Assembly: GCF_003265705.1 (NCBI RefSeq)
Contig: NW_020312968.1
Coordinates: 2,938,612-3,002,611, forward strand
DNA length: 64,000 nt
Reading direction: 5' to 3'
From: Callorhinus ursinus
Taxonomy: Eukaryota; Chordata; Mammalia; Carnivora; Otariidae
Shown: positions 21,225 to 32,943 of the stretch, piece by piece
How the letters are laid out: the number at the start of each line of letters is the position of its first letter
How positions within the stretch are numbered: position 1 is the stretch's first letter
Program-made: the position numbers and the translations under genes
The notes under the pieces: model-generated
What the model saw: the letters and a program-made list of their open reading frames with translations, nothing else
Database searches by the model: none
What the model was told of the DNA's origin: nothing

Positions 21225-21607
21225 TATAAACACTTTTCTTCAAAATTTTCAATGAAAAGTTTCAAATATACAGAATACTTGAAAGACCAACACATAAGCA
21301 TCATATGCCGTACCTATCACCTAGATTCAACCATTATTAACATGAGATAGATTCAATAGTTAGTAACATTATCATTTTCCTTAATGTATAAATATGTGTG
21401 TGTGGATAATATATATATGGAAGTTGGTTACAGACATTATGACACATGAGCCCTAATATTCAGCATACAACTCTTTAGAATGAAAACATTCTTCTAACTA
21501 CTAAACCATAATCACACCTAAGAATATGAGCAATAATTTCAGTATTATCTAATATCGAGTCCCTAGTCAAAATTTCCTAGTTATCACCCGTATATCATTT
21601 TATTTAT

Positions 21608-21713
21608 TATTTAATTATTTTAAGTAATCACCACCCCCAACATGGGACTAGAGCTCACCACCCGGAGATCAAGACTCACCCGCTCCAAGGACTGAGCTAG
21701 TTAGGCGCCCCAT
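21608..21713 (-). mobile_element. Short tRNA-like SINE, old type
   Basis: TTTAAGTAATCACCACCCCC, CATGGGACTAGAGCTCACC, GACTGAGCTAGTTAGGCGCC. Short form lacking the CT-rich body, like 4,567 and 26,591. Confidence 0.8.
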
Positions 21714-21819
21714 CCCCATATATCTTTTGTAGTTGATTTTGTTTAACTGGATCCAATCAAGGTTCAGATGTTTTTGGTTGTTTTGTTTGTTCACTCACCT
21801 CTACTTAAGACAGTGATTT

Positions 21820-22017
21820 TTTTTTTATTTTAAAGATTTTTATTTATTCATTAGAGAGAGAGAGCAAGAGAGGGAACACAAGCAGGAGGAGTGGGAGAGG
21901 GAGAAGCAGGCCTCCCGCCGAGCAGGGAGCCCGATGTGGGACTCTATCCCAGGACCCTGGGATCACGACCTGAGCTGAAGGCAGACACTTAATGACTGAG
22001 CCACCCAGGTGCCCCCC
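21820..22017 (-). mobile_element. Carnivore SINE
   Basis: T run, AAAGATTTTTATTTATTCAT, GAG repeats, AGGCCTCCCGCCGAGCAGGG, GGACCCTGGGATCACGACC, GACTGAGCCACCCAGGTG and a C run. Inserted in the L1M 3' UTR. Confidence 0.95.
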
Positions 22018-22115
22018 CCCTTTTTTTAAACAGACCAGGCCTGTTATTTAGAATGTCCCACATTCTGGATTTGTCTGATTGTTTACTTATAGGCTTGTTC
22101 TTAACCTGTGTTCCT

Positions 22116-22539
22116 CAGATATCAAGGCCTGAGAGGAAGGCTTATGAACTGTAAATAATAATGATATTTCTAACTCAAATTCAACATTATACATTATTTC
22201 TTACCTTTGATTTTACATAGATACCTCTTCTTTCTTAATTAACTATCTTAATTCTTAATAACACTAACAGTTTACTTATTTGCTTTACCCTACAATTGTT
22301 TAAAACAATAGCACCAATATTACTAGTTCAAAAAACTAAGTGAAGGTAAAAGATTTCTTTGTGGTTCTTTTATCTTTATAACATATCTAATGATTGGATA
22401 GCCATGTGCTAAGCTTAAAAAACACTTGAAATAATTTTGTCCTCACATGGTTATGTTAAAAATTTGATAAATATTTAAGTTTGTTTTGTGTTGTTTTAAA
22501 TTGAATATTTAGTTTCTTTCCCTTTTTGGTTAATCTTAT
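22116..22539. other. No gene or clear repeat
   Basis: Strongly AT-rich sequence without credible frames. Confidence 0.5.
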
Positions 22540-22975
22540 TTTTTGAATTATAGAAAACATTTACAGGAGCAAAAAAAATCAAAATTATATAAAGATGTAA
22601 AGTCAGAGAAGTCTTACTTCCATCTGTATCCCCTCTACCTGATTTCTCCTCTGTCCCTATGGATGACCATTTTTAAAAATTAGTTTCTGGTTTATTGTTC
22701 CTATTAATTTTTGTCCTCCTGTTTTTTTCTCACAGAGCATAGCATACTATATATCCTGTTTCACAATTTGTTCTTTTCACTTAATAAAATATCCTAAATG
22801 TCACCCCATATTAGTATATAGAGGTCTTTCTCACACCACCCTCATGGTTGCATAGTACTCCATTGTGTGGATGTGTCATGGTTGATTCATCCATTTCCTT
22901 CCATTCATCATTCAACCCATTGGCAGATATATGGGTTATTTGGAAATGTTTTTTAAAATTTTGATAATTTTGGAT
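22540..22975 (-). mobile_element. Old L1M 3' UTR
   Basis: TTACTTCCATCTGTATCCCC, GAGGTCTTTCTCACACCACC, GGTTGCATAGTACTCCATTG, GATTGATTCATCCATTT-like and GGCAGATATATGGGTTATTT are in the order of an old L1 3' region read on the opposite strand. Confidence 0.8.
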
Positions 22976-24879
22976 AGAAATTAAAAAATGTATTTCATAC
23001 TTTTCTAACTTTATACACAGAGTTCTGTTTTTTTCTCGATGCCTCAGGTTTTCATCTGTTAGTTGCTGCTAATTTGCTTGCACTTGAAAATTAGATCACC
23101 AAACCTGTAACAATTGCCTATAAAACAGGAGTGATAGACGTGAGCAAGGCCCCAGGGAGCTCTCCTATGAGGTAAACTATCCATCCAGACCTACCTAGAA
23201 ACTTAGGTTCTGAATGTTTTCCTTTTATGCCTTATTTTGCTGTTTTGTTTGATTTATATTAATTTTCTACCAAAACTACCCTCATACTTCTAAGGTACAT
23301 TCAGATTATCAGCAGAAGGTACATTTTTTTCTGTATAAATTTTTCTGGAAATTGGATCGTGTATACTTCCATATCGAAGTAACAAAATCTTTCCTGCCCT
23401 GGAGATAAATTCGTTTCGGTGGAGGATGGAGAGAGTGAGAAATAGAAATGCTAGTAGTCTAGGAAGAGGTCAGCACATGCACACAGCAATGGGCACATAT
23501 ATACAGGTGAAAATATATTGTAATATATAGCTGTATAGACCTGTGTATACCTCTAATATCTGAGCATACCCCTGTAATATTTAATATAAATTTTTCTGCT
23601 TTTCATATTCAGTGGTATATCATAAGCATTTTTCTGTGTTATGAAGAACCCTATTGACTATGATTTTAAAATGCCTGAAAATAATGTGTTGTATAGAGCA
23701 GAATATTAAACATTTACTTTTACCAGTAAGCCTCTTTCTGTTCAAATGGAATCTACATAGAAGTTTCGTATAAGAACCATGTATGGTTCAGACAAGGTTC
23801 TGATAGTTTCATTAGTCAGTTTTGACCATCATATTTTAATTACTTATAGCTCTTTCTTGTTTTTCAGATAATTTCTTTTGTTCTTACTTGATGGGTGCTA
23901 TGTCTTCCCATTCCTCTAAGTGTTAGTTTTATAGTTTTCTTGTTTCCTGCATTGTCTCTGTTTCCTCCAAGCTACTTTTTCCTATTTGATTGTTTTGATC
24001 TGCCTGTTTTGGAAGGAAGACTTGCCTGACATTTCTAGTCTGTAGCTGTGCATGTTGTTAAAGAGTAACGCACTAAAATGCTGACTGGAATCTGTGTGTA
24101 GGTAGGGGAGGCCTGTTAACTGGTGTGCTTGATTATGGGATGATCAGGACTAAGCTGGATCTGTTGAGGGGTCCCCAAATGCATGAGTCTATGGAGCTAC
24201 TCTTTGTGACCATTCAGGCTTCCAGAGAAAGGTCCTGGAGTACAGGGTTTGGAAGAGGTAAGGCTGGTTGCTGGCACTCTTGGACTGGGGAAGGGAGCTT
24301 GGTCTCAGGGTGCAGGCTTTCCCTTAATGCCCATTTTTAGTCTGAGACATCATCATCACAGCTCTCTGCCATGCCTGTGTCTTTAAGTACAAAATCTCTG
24401 TTTCTATGCTGCAGAGAATAAATCTCCTATCTCTTTGCGGGGGAGGTAAAAGTTGTCTGACCGCTCAACTAGAAGGAGGGACCTGGGACTAACTATTCCC
24501 CACAAGATTTTTCCACCAGTTTTTTTTCACTTGCTTCTCTCACACTGTAGCTGAAATTGCTGATTTCTGATTTCTTTCAGGGGTTCTGTGGGGGGGTGAA
24601 TCAGCATTTTCTCATTGGTTTCTCCTTCACAGGCACTTGGGTTTCAGCTTCCTTCAGCTCTGCCAAGTCATTTTTGACTTCTCCATCTGTTTTTTACCCC
24701 CTGAAATTTTATTGAATTATCATGTCCACTATTGTCCCTTCTCTGGTTCTCTTTGTCCCTTGTCACCTTTCCTGTGGAGTTTTAGAAACAAGCAGATATA
24801 ATGCATGTATCCAGTCCTTCATATTTACCCAGAAGCCTCTTCAAGGAGGCTTAACTCTTCACTATTTGGGAAAAAGTAT
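22976..24879. other. No gene; possibly old LINE debris
   Basis: AT-rich with small palindromic ATATAC stretches near 23,500-23,560. Part of 23,820-24,000 (TTTCTTGTTTTTCAGATAAT, TTAGTTTTATAGTTTTCTTG) is T-rich in the manner of old antisense L1, but I cannot prove it. A 71-codon plus frame at 24,125-24,340 shows nothing. Confidence 0.4.
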
Positions 24880-25313
24880 TATTTTTATGAAATATGTGAA
24901 GATCACCTAAAGCCCACCATGGATCCTACTATATATTGTACCATAATTAGCTAGCCATTACCCTAGTGTTGGACATCTAGGTTGGCTTCCAATTTGATAT
25001 TATGCTGATAACACAATATGAGCATTTTGGTGCATGAATTATCCACATTATGGCTATTTTTCTGCTTAAATTTGCATTTCTTCAAGTGTTTTTTTCTCCC
25101 ATATATGTATGAAATCTGCATTTCTTCTTTTGTGATTTATCTATTATATATCATAATATTTATATTATATATTATAATATTTGTATATGTTAATTTGTTG
25201 TACTTAAGGCGGTATATTTTTGGTTAAGTGTTTGCTTTTTAATTTTTGTTTACTTTTGTGAGTGTAGACATTACAAATTTTTGCACAAACATACCTGAAT
25301 TTTTAAATGATTT
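24880..25313 (-). mobile_element. Possible L1M remnant
   Basis: CTAGGTTGGCTTCCAATTTG followed by AACACAATATGAGCATTTTG resembles the complement of the L1 region telling of a rural primer-side motif (compare the 46,860-46,960 L1 text). Strongly diverged, AT-rich. Confidence 0.4.
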
Positions 25314-25330
25314 CTTCCATCACTTTTATT

Positions 25331-25515
25331 TATTTATATATTTAAGATTTTATTTATTTATTTGAGAGAGTGAGCATGAGTGGGGGGGAGGGGCAGAGGG
25401 CGGGGGGGGAAGCAGATTCCCTGCTGAGCAGGGAGCTGGACACGGGGCTCAATCCCAGGACTCTGGGCTCATGACCTGAGCCAAAGGCAGATTGACTGAG
25501 CCACCCAGGTGTGCC
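25331..25515 (-). mobile_element. Carnivore SINE with TSD
   Basis: AAGATTTTATTTATTTATTT, G-rich purine tract, CCCTGCTGAGCAGGGAGCTG, CTCATGACCTGAGCC. About ten bases are missing before ATTGACTGAGCCACCC. TSD TTCCATCACTTTTA near 25,316 and TCCCATCACTTTTA near 25,517. Confidence 0.94.
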
Positions 25516-25921
25516 CTCCCATCACTTTTAAACTCAAAAATATATTCTCTTGTAAATATTTAGTAAATATTCTGATTTGGGAGTTAAAGATGAGAGAATT
25601 ATTATCATAGGGGTTAGAGCTAAAGTTCTTTTTTTGTACTAACATGAAAATATGTTTATTTTATAAAAATTTTAAAGTAGAATCCAAATGGTACATTCAT
25701 ATATATATGAATTGCATTATATATATGCAACTGCATTAAAATACATATAGGAAATTCTAGAAAGAAAATACAACCAATGATTTATAGTTATTGTCTTTGG
25801 GCACTATATTTTTCTCTATGTTTAGGTATTATAGTTTCTATATTTCCTTAAATATAGGGGCATTCTTTTTATATTACAAATGAAAAATTAAATCTTAGTT
25901 TTCAAGGCTAGTTTATTTTTA

Positions 25922-26588
25922 AAATTTTATTTCTTTTTTAAAAATTTTTTGTTATGTTAATCACCATACATTACATCATTGTTTTGGATGTAGTGTTCCA
26001 TGATTCATTGTTTGTGCATAACACCCAGTGCTCCACATAGAACGTGCCCTCTTTAATACCCATCACCAGGCTAACCCATCCCCCCACCCCCCTCCCCTCT
26101 AGAACCCTCAGTTTGTTTTTCAGAGTCCATCGTCTCTCATGGTTCGTCTCCCCCTCCAATTTACTCCCCTTCATTCGTCCCCTCCTGCTATTTTCTTCTT
26201 CTTTTTTTTTCTTAACATATATTGCATTATTTGTTTCAGAGGTACAGATTTGTGATTCAACAGTCTTACACAATTCACAGCGCTCACCATAGCACATACC
26301 CTCCCCAATGTCTATTACCCAGCCACCCCATCCCTCCCACCCCCCACCACTCCGGCAACCCTCAGTTTGTTTCCTGAGATTAAGAATTCCTCATATCAGT
26401 GAGATCATATGATACATGTCTTTCTCTGATTGACTTATTTCACTCAGCATAACACCCTCCAGTTCCATCCACGTCGTTGCAAATGGCAAGATCTCATTCC
26501 TTTTGATGGCTGCATAATATTCCATTGTGTATATATACCACATCTTCTTTATCTGTCATCTGTCGATGGACATCTTGGCTCTTTCCTT
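25922..26588 (-). mobile_element. 5'-truncated carnivore L1: ORF2 end plus 3' UTR
   Basis: Plus strand begins TTTTGTTATGTTAATCACC (complement of the L1 3' terminus), then the 3' UTR including the C-rich complement at 26,075-26,099, then the last ORF2 codons up to GATGGACATCTTGGCTCTTT. It aligns with 46,269-46,870 in the near-full-length L1. The opposed 108- and 82-codon frames are shadows. It appears inserted next to or into the tail of the short SINE that follows. Confidence 0.95.
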
Positions 26589-26695
26589 ATTTATTTATTT
26601 TAAGTAATCTCTCCACCAAACGTGGGGCTTGAACTCATGGCCCAAGATCAAGAGCCACATGCTCTTCAGACTGAGCCAGTTAGGCAACCCCCACC
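26589..26695 (-). mobile_element. Short tRNA-like SINE, old type
   Basis: TTATTTTAAGTAATCTCTCC, AACGTGGGGCTTGAACTCAT, GACTGAGCCAGTTAGGCAAC. Same short form as 4,567 and 21,608. Confidence 0.82.
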
Positions 26696-26799
26696 AACTT
26701 AAAAAAAAAATTTTATTTAAAGACTCGTTTAGAAATAAAGTATAAACAAATAGTTTTGAGAGTATGATGATTATTTTTTTAGTGATAAGTTCTCCAAAA

Positions 26800-26985
26800 A
26801 TTTTTTTTAATATAAAAAAAAGCTGTATGTAATCAATATATACAACTTAGTGAGTTTGGAGATAATTATACACCCATGAAACCATCACCACAATCTATGC
26901 CATCAACACAGTCATCAAATCCAAAAGTTTTCTCCTGCCCTCTTATTATTATTATTATTTATTTACTTGACATAAGATCTAGCCT
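26800..26985 (-). mobile_element. Old L1M 3' UTR fragment
   Basis: CACCCATGAAACCATCACCA, CAATCTATGCCATCAACACA and AAAAGTTTTCTCCTGCCC, followed by an ATT trinucleotide run at 26,944-26,960. Complement of the L1M 3' UTR type at 11,608. Confidence 0.8.
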
Positions 26986-27799
26986 TGTAGCAAATTTTTA
27001 ACAGTGCAATATAGAACAGGGAGGTAACTAGTTAAGGTACTAGTTAAGAGTTCTGAGGCTGCAGCAGTGCACTCTGGGAAAAATATGGAGGGAGAAGATT
27101 TGGGGTGGATGAGACTGAGGTTTGGGGTATGCCCACAGCAAGGGAGGGAAGGAGAAAGTGGATTCAAAGAAGAACTAAGCAGAGAGGTGCCTGAGAGAGC
27201 TCTGAAGAGAGTAGCTCTTCAGAAGTCCTCTGAAGAGAGTAAAGCTTAATGAAAATGTAAGATGATGATCCTGCTGGGGCGTTCATCTTCCTTGCCACTG
27301 TGCGGAACTCCAAGACCATTCCTGCAGATGCTGCTAGGCACAGCTGAAGACAAGCATGTTGAGATGGAGAGAAAAAGTGCTTCATTTTTTTGTGCGTGAC
27401 GGAGGTACATCACTTTGCACCAGGATTTTGTGTAATTCACTAGACTCATTTTAGCACTCACAATCACTGTCTTTTCAAGAGAAGTTAGTGCTGCAAACTT
27501 AAAATGCCATAAAACCCCAATCTTTGGCTGTTCCTTTTCTCTCCCTTTTCAAGAAGTGTTATTAAGGAACCTGAATTATAAGGCTGTTGTTTCTCAAATT
27601 GAAAGTGTAGCGCCCCCAAGCAGCGGTGTGCACTTTCCATTAGGAAGTGTGAGCAAGAGCCACAGAGCTCACCACAATTGGTGCTGAACTATAATTGTCC
27701 AAACTGGATATTTTGACTTTGCTTCTTCCAGTTCTTGGGACCATTCTTGGTATTATCCTCTACCTTCCACCTTTACCACTCTAAAAGAACTTTATTGTT
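26986..27799. other. No gene recognised
   Basis: A purine-rich stretch at 27,060-27,250 gives overlapping frames of 60-73 codons on both strands, with no domain. It contains a local near-repeat, AGCTCTGAAGAGAGTA and CCTCTGAAGAGAGTAA, about 35 bp apart. Confidence 0.45.
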
Positions 27800-27906
27800 C
27801 TTTTTTCTTAAGTTTTTATTCAAATTCCAGTTGGTTAGCATACAATATAATATCAGTTTCAGATGTACAATATAGTGATTCAACACTTCCATACAACACC
27901 TCGTTC
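27800..27906 (-). mobile_element. L1 3' end, about 100 bp
   Basis: TTCTTAAGTTTTTATTCAAA, TTCCAGTTGGTTAGCATACA, GTTTCAGATGTACAATATAG, CAACACTTCCATACAACACC: complement of an L1 3' UTR terminus, strongly 5' truncated. Confidence 0.88.
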
Positions 27907-28489
27907 CCTAAGAGAACATTAAATGACTGTTTGCAGTGGTGGCTCCTGGAAAAAGCTCACTATATGTGTAGGGGATGGCTTGGAATGGAAAAGTAATGCT
28001 GAATTTATGAGGTTGTAGGACTTTTCAGGCACACAGGGCAGAATGAGGAAGGGACCACAGGATGTCAAGATTGTTAACCATATCTTCGTTGAAGATGATG
28101 TATGTCCTATCATTTATCAAATGTACTTAGTTATTTTGCAGATGTTTTAATGAAAATTATGTTCGTATAAAAAATTAGAGATTATGCAGTGTCTCCACTC
28201 ATTTGGCCTGATTTTTAATAGCATCACTGGCTACTTCTGTTAGATTTTATTTAGGTCAGTGACATATAAACACACCCTAATGGTATAACCCGTCAGCTTT
28301 CAAGGTCTCAATGCAGAGTATTCCCACCAAATTACCCCAGTGATGACTCCTTGGGTTTTTCTAAAGCTGGCTTTTTAGTAACAACTTGAACACCTCAGTT
28401 TCCAAGGCCTTCAAATCAATGCTAGTTAAACCAACCCAAGCCTAAATCTTGATTCTGGGTTTTCCATTCTAATGAAAATTACTGTGATG
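27907..28489. other. No gene or clear repeat
   Basis: Ordinary mixed sequence; no credible frame beyond a 64-codon minus one. Confidence 0.5.
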
Positions 28490-28600
28490 AAGGAACAGTG
28501 ATTTCAATAAACAAACGTTTACTGAGTACCAACTGTGTGCAAGACCAAGTGATGCCGTTCTTGTTGCCCAGTTTGAGTAGAATGCTCTGTGAGTGCTGAT
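28490..28600 (-). mobile_element. L2 3' end
   Basis: TTTCAATAAACAAACGTTTA, CTGAGTACCAACTGTGTGC: reverse complement of the L2 3' terminus (the ...AGGCGCTCAATAAATATTTG end). Confidence 0.6.
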
Positions 28601-29576
28601 GCAGGGAAAGCTTGGAAAGTTTTCAAGATTAATTAGCACAAAGGTGGGGCATTTGGGATATCTCGCACCAGATAGTGATCAACAGTACTAATTATACTCT
28701 CATATTAAATCAGTTATGGTGGATGAATTGGAGTCGATCAGCCAGTGTGGTTAAGGAAGCTGCAGCTGTTGTGAGCTTCTCTTTGAAATATGTTTACATG
28801 TCTCTATAGCTCACGTATTAGTGGCTTGCACTTCATTTTTATTTTTCTTTGAGAAAATGATCTCCATTCCCACTCCCCCCCCCAGTTATAGTAGAGAGTT
28901 GAGACATAAGACTAAGATATGCAACAAATCACCTGGAATGATACATTCTCAGCCAAGTCACAATGTAGTCAACACTATTTATTTTCAGGGTCTGGATATT
29001 TATGCAAGGGTGCTCACAATACTACAAAGGACATGTGATGGATCTTGAGGCATAAGTTCTCAATTATGTCACTTCGTTATTAGATAGAAGAAGACTCTAT
29101 AATGTGTTCTGTTCATTAGCATTCCAATTGGGAAGTGAGATGGCATTTGAGGCTGAGTAGGGCTGGCTGGTGGGATCAAGAATGGCTATTTTATTTTTTT
29201 GAGCTCGTGCATGCTTAAGTAACATCTTTCTGGTAGGTTCAGGTGAGTGCCATGTGAAGGCTGGCATGACCTTTTTTTAATTGGAGGTGTTTTTTTTTTT
29301 TTAGTAGATTCATCACGCTATAATTAGGCACTGAGAAGATATTTGTTCCATTTTTCAGGAAATTCACATGATAGGCTTTCAAAGCATTTAGTTGCACATG
29401 ATAAGCATTCAATGCATTCAGTATTTTCAGGTAGGATATAAAAATGAAAAATGTACCTCTCTTTCTGATAAAGAATTTTTTAGTAAGTGGCCACATATAT
29501 TCACATATGATACCTCTTGGAGAATATTCAGTCTTCTGTATTTTCTGTAATTTGGTAGTTAAATCTAGAGTCTGTC
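28601..29576. other. No gene recognised
   Basis: Contains a C run at 28,877-28,884 and an interesting internal doublet GCATTTAGTTGCACATGATA / GCATTCAATGCATTCAGTAT near 29,385-29,420. Frames of 75 (plus) and 85 (minus) codons show no domain. Confidence 0.45.
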
Positions 29577-29589
29577 AATTCTAGAGGAT

Positions 29590-29788
29590 TTGGGGGCACC
29601 TGGGTGGATCAGTCGTCAAGCGTCTGCCTTCGGCTCAGGTCATGATCCCAGGGTCCTGGGATGGAGCCCTGCGCTGGGCTCCCTGCTCCGCGGGAAGCCT
29701 GCTTCTCCCTCTCCCACTCCCCCTGCTTGTGTTCCTTCTCTCACTGTGTATCTCTCTGTCAAATAAATAAATAAAATCTTTAAAAAAA
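29590..29788 (+). mobile_element. Carnivore SINE with 12-bp TSD
   Basis: Head TGGGGGCACCTGGGTGGATC, GATCCCAGGGTCCTGGGATG, GCTCCGCGGGAAGCCTGCTT, CT-rich middle and AAATAAATAAATAAAATC tail. TSD ATTCTAGAGGAT at 29,578-29,589 and ATTCTGGAGGAT at 29,789-29,800. Confidence 0.97.
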
Positions 29789-29854
29789 ATTCTGGAGGAT
29801 GGATCAGATTTGGGTTGAATTATTTTTGGCAACAATACTTCCATAGATAGTAGT

Positions 29855-29867
29855 GAGTGTATGTATG

Positions 29868-29916
<49 letters not shown>

Positions 29917-29952
29917 ATATGTATATATATGTGTGTGTGTATATATATAAAT
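29855..29952 (+). repeat. GT/TA compound microsatellite
   Basis: Pure GT from about 29,874 to 29,912, flanked by GTATGTATGTATATAT on one side and TATGTATATGTATATATATG, GTGTGTGTG, TATATATA on the other. Long enough to be length-polymorphic. Confidence 0.97.
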
Positions 29953-30002
29953 TCCTAGAGTGCTTGGTTATTTCTCTTTTGCTCTGTTAGCAATTGTTGA
30001 TG

Positions 30003-30082
30003 ATGGGACTCGATCCCAGGACTCTGGGATCATGACCTGAGCCGAAGATAGACGCTTAACGACTGAGCCACCCAGGTGCCCA
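30003..30082 (-). mobile_element. SINE head fragment without tail
   Basis: Only the head half is present: GATGGGACTCGATCCCAGGA, CATGACCTGAGCCGAAG, CTTAACGACTGAGCCACC. The CT-rich body and A tail are missing. The close spacing to the microsatellite at 29,855-29,952 suggests the tail was lost or the two are remains of one event. Confidence 0.9.
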
Positions 30083-30189
30083 GGGCTGGTTGGTTTTTAA
30101 ACTAATAAGATATTATGATTTTTGCTTCAAATAATCAGTAGTATTTAAAGAAATTTAAAAATATTAAAGATGAAACTCTTTTATATTTA

Positions 30190-31835
30190 CCCAGGTATCT
30201 ACTTTTTCTTATGCTCTTAGTTTCTTCTTGCAGATTCCAGGTTTCTATCCAGTGTCATTTGTCTCCAGCCTTTGGAATTTCTTCTAGTGCAGTATTTGCA
30301 ATGACTTCTTTTAGCTATTTACGTGAACATGTCTTTATTTTACTGCAGTTTTTGAGGGATATTCTTGTGGGTTATAGAATTCTAGGTGGATAGTTTTTTC
30401 CTTCTGTACTTTAGAGATATCATTTCATTGTCTTGCCATCCCTTTTTTCTGATGAGAAAAGTCAGGGATCATTTGTAACATTGCCCACCTGTGTCTAACA
30501 TGTCATTTTTCTCTGACTGCTTTGAAGTTTATTTTCATCTTTGACTATGATAGGCCTAGTTATTTTTATCTTTTAAAATCTTGCTTGAGGTTTGCTGATC
30601 TTGTATTTATTCTGCTTGACGTTGATGTGTTTGATCAATTTTAGAAAATCCTTGATCTTTATCTCTTTAAATATTTCTTTTATTGCCATTTTCTCTCTTC
30701 TTCTCTTTCTGGGATTCCAATAGCATGTATATTAGACTGTTTTGTATTGCTCCTCAAATCTCAGATGCTCTCTTCCAGTTTTTCCCATTATTGTTCACCT
30801 TCATGTTTCCTTTTGTATAGTTTCTTTGTATAGTTTTCTGTTTTCAAGTTATAATTCCTTTCCTCTGCAGTGTTCAGTCTGCTGTTAAGCTTGTTAAGTG
30901 AATTCTTCATTTCTGGTATAATCTTTACGTCCAGCATTTCCTTTTGTTTATTTTTTTATAATTTCCATTAACCTGCTGAAATCCTTCATAAGCTCATGTG
31001 TATTGTCCAGATTGACCAATAGATGTCTTAACATATGTATCGTATTTGTTTTAAAGTCCCTGTCTGATGATTCCATCATCTGAGTGTTTCTTTCTCCTTA
31101 ATGTAATCTGTAATTTCTTATTGTATACCAGCTATTTTATTAAGCAGTTTGAGATAAAGATTGAGATTGAGATAAAGAACATTTACTCCAATAAAAAGAC
31201 ACACTCTTTTAGGCGCCTGGGTGGCTCAGTTGGTTAAGTGACTGCCTTCGGCTCAGGTCATGATCCTGGAGTTCCGGGATGGAGTCCCGCATCGGGCTCC
31301 CTGCTCAGCAGGGAGTCGGCTTCTCCCTCTGACCCTCCCATCCTCTCATGTGCTCTCTCTCTCTCATTCTCTCTCTCAAATAAATAAATAAAATCTTTAA
31401 AAAAAAGACACACTCTTTTTTTCTTTCAGGCTGCTATAAAGAGAGTACTAATTTATAATTTACTTGGGTCTGGGCTTTGAGGCAGCTTTAGCTTGATTCA
31501 GTTCTCTACTGGCTTCAAATATTTAGGACTTTCTCTTCAGTAGGGACTGGAGTCTGAACACTGGTGAGATTCCAGGAATCTCTTTACTGTACAGATGAAC
31601 TAGTTGAGTTTTGAACTATGGGCGATCTCCCTCAGCTTTGTAGCCTTGCTGTCAGCTTTTTGAGTCTTCTTGGCTTTCTAGTTCTGTTCCCAATGTTCTA
31701 TGCCTGGAGATATCTGCCCCTATCCTGCTCAGAGTCTTGGGAAGGCTGCTTCAGTATTCTCAAGAAGGCCAGAGTACCTGAGAAGCATTTCTTTCAGCTT
31801 TTTTGCTGAAAAGGCAGGAGGAACACTGTAATCAA
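30190..31835 (-). mobile_element. Old L1M (or HAL1) 5'/ORF1 region, split by a SINE
   Basis: Plus-strand text such as ATTCTTGTGGGTTATAGAAT, TCTAGGTGGATAG, CTTTCTGGGATTCCAATAGC and GTCCCTGTCTGATGATTCCA is the complement of the ORF1 and adjacent parts of an old L1. The 63/60-codon plus frames are antisense shadows. A SINE is inserted at 31,211. The right end is uncertain. Confidence 0.75.
31211..31401 (+). mobile_element. Carnivore SINE with perfect 18-bp TSD
   Basis: TSD AAAAAGACACACTCTTTT at 31,193-31,210 and 31,402-31,419. Body AGGCGCCTGGGTGGCTCAGT, GATCCTGGAGTTCCGGGATG, GCAGGGAGTCGGCTTCTCCC, CT tract, AAATAAATAAATAAAATC tail. Confidence 0.98.
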
Positions 31836-32735
31836 AGGCATTGAGGTGGAAATAGACTAATTTGTTCAGGGGACCGTAACACAACTGGTCTGGTTGGTAT
31901 GGAGTGTACAGATGGAGGGAAGTCAGGGTGTTGAATCAATGGCTAAGATATTAGTTGGCACCATATTAGAATGGGCTTGGATGTTAAGGCAACACCTTTG
32001 TACTTCTTGATAGTTGGAAAACTTGGCCTGATAATGACCGAGAAAATGACATGCTGCAAATGGCAATTTAGGAAGATTAATATTGCCACATAATGGGTTA
32101 TGATTGGAGAGTTAGTCTTGAGCCAAGGAAATCAACAAAGTGATTATTGGAATGTTTCATGCACAAGGTGATAAGAGCTCCCATCAGGACAAGCAGAGAA
32201 AATGGTCCAACTTCTTTGAAGAATTCTTCACCTCTATGACCTGTTCATACTCACGCTTCCTTCTCTAGAAGTTTCTGGCACTTATGTATGCTTTTTTTTT
32301 TTTCACGAGCTTCTGTGACTTATAAAGAAGAAACAGTAATTTGTATTATGCTAGCATTGAGGGGGAAGATTGTACTCAGAGATAATTAAAATATCAAAAT
32401 AGAATTCAATATTATACCTCTTGCTTTCATCAGTGTAAGAAGAAATTACTCCTGGAAATCATCTTTTGTTAGGACTTCATTCATTAAGATTCAAGTGACT
32501 CCTTACCTTTGGGGGGTTATAGGTGTGTCTCAGTGATGATAGATTGCAATATACCAAAGTAACAAGTTTAAGATTTTTGTGGAATAAGGCATTAATGCTT
32601 CCCCTCCCCCCCATACTACATATCCATTTTGAATTAGCAGGGGGTACCAGCAGATTGTAGACTCTCAGGAGTCAAACTAATGTAGCTGTTGCCATTTCAA
32701 CCATCACCAACTACTCTACCAGAGGGAAAAGGAAG
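31836..32735. other. No gene or clear repeat
   Basis: Mixed composition with a T run at 32,292-32,303. No credible frame. Confidence 0.5.
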
Positions 32736-32930
32736 GTGGTAAGCCCTGTCTCTTAAAGCTTCTGTCTGGAAGTGCCATAAGTTCCTTCTCACATTTCATG
32801 GCCCAAAGTCACATGATTATACCTACTTCTAGAGGTAGAGAGGTGTTCGCAATGGACCCGGCAGAGAGAAAACCAGAAGATATGTGATCAGCCCTAATGG
32901 CTAGCACAGACTCACTTTAATAATCTCATT
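32736..32930. mobile_element. Possible LTR remnant, related to 4,700-5,190
   Basis: CTGTCTCTTAAAGCTTCTGT, CTGGAAGTGCCATAAGTTCC, TTCTCACATTTCATGGCCCA and AAGTCACATGATTATACC recall the end of an old MLT1-like LTR family. Weak match. Confidence 0.35.
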
Positions 32931-32943
32931 AAAACTTTGAACC

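Larger units (their letters stand above)
21225..22115 (-). mobile_element. Old L1M 3' UTR, split by two SINEs
   Basis: The plus strand has CATAATCACACCTAAGAATA, TTATCTAATATCGAGTCCCT, GTCAAAATTTCCTAGTTATC and, after the SINEs, AATGTCCCACATTCTGGATT. This order matches the complement of an L1M 3' UTR and the same region at 43,490-44,140. Confidence 0.8.

Noticed and set aside
21003..21233. First exon of an ADSS gene
   Set aside because: The 76-codon minus frame has no match to the enzyme's N-terminus, and the nucleotide-loop motif is absent.
29855..29952. CRISPR-like or regulatory repeat array
   Set aside because: Simple dinucleotide repeats with no spacers; the genome is mammalian.
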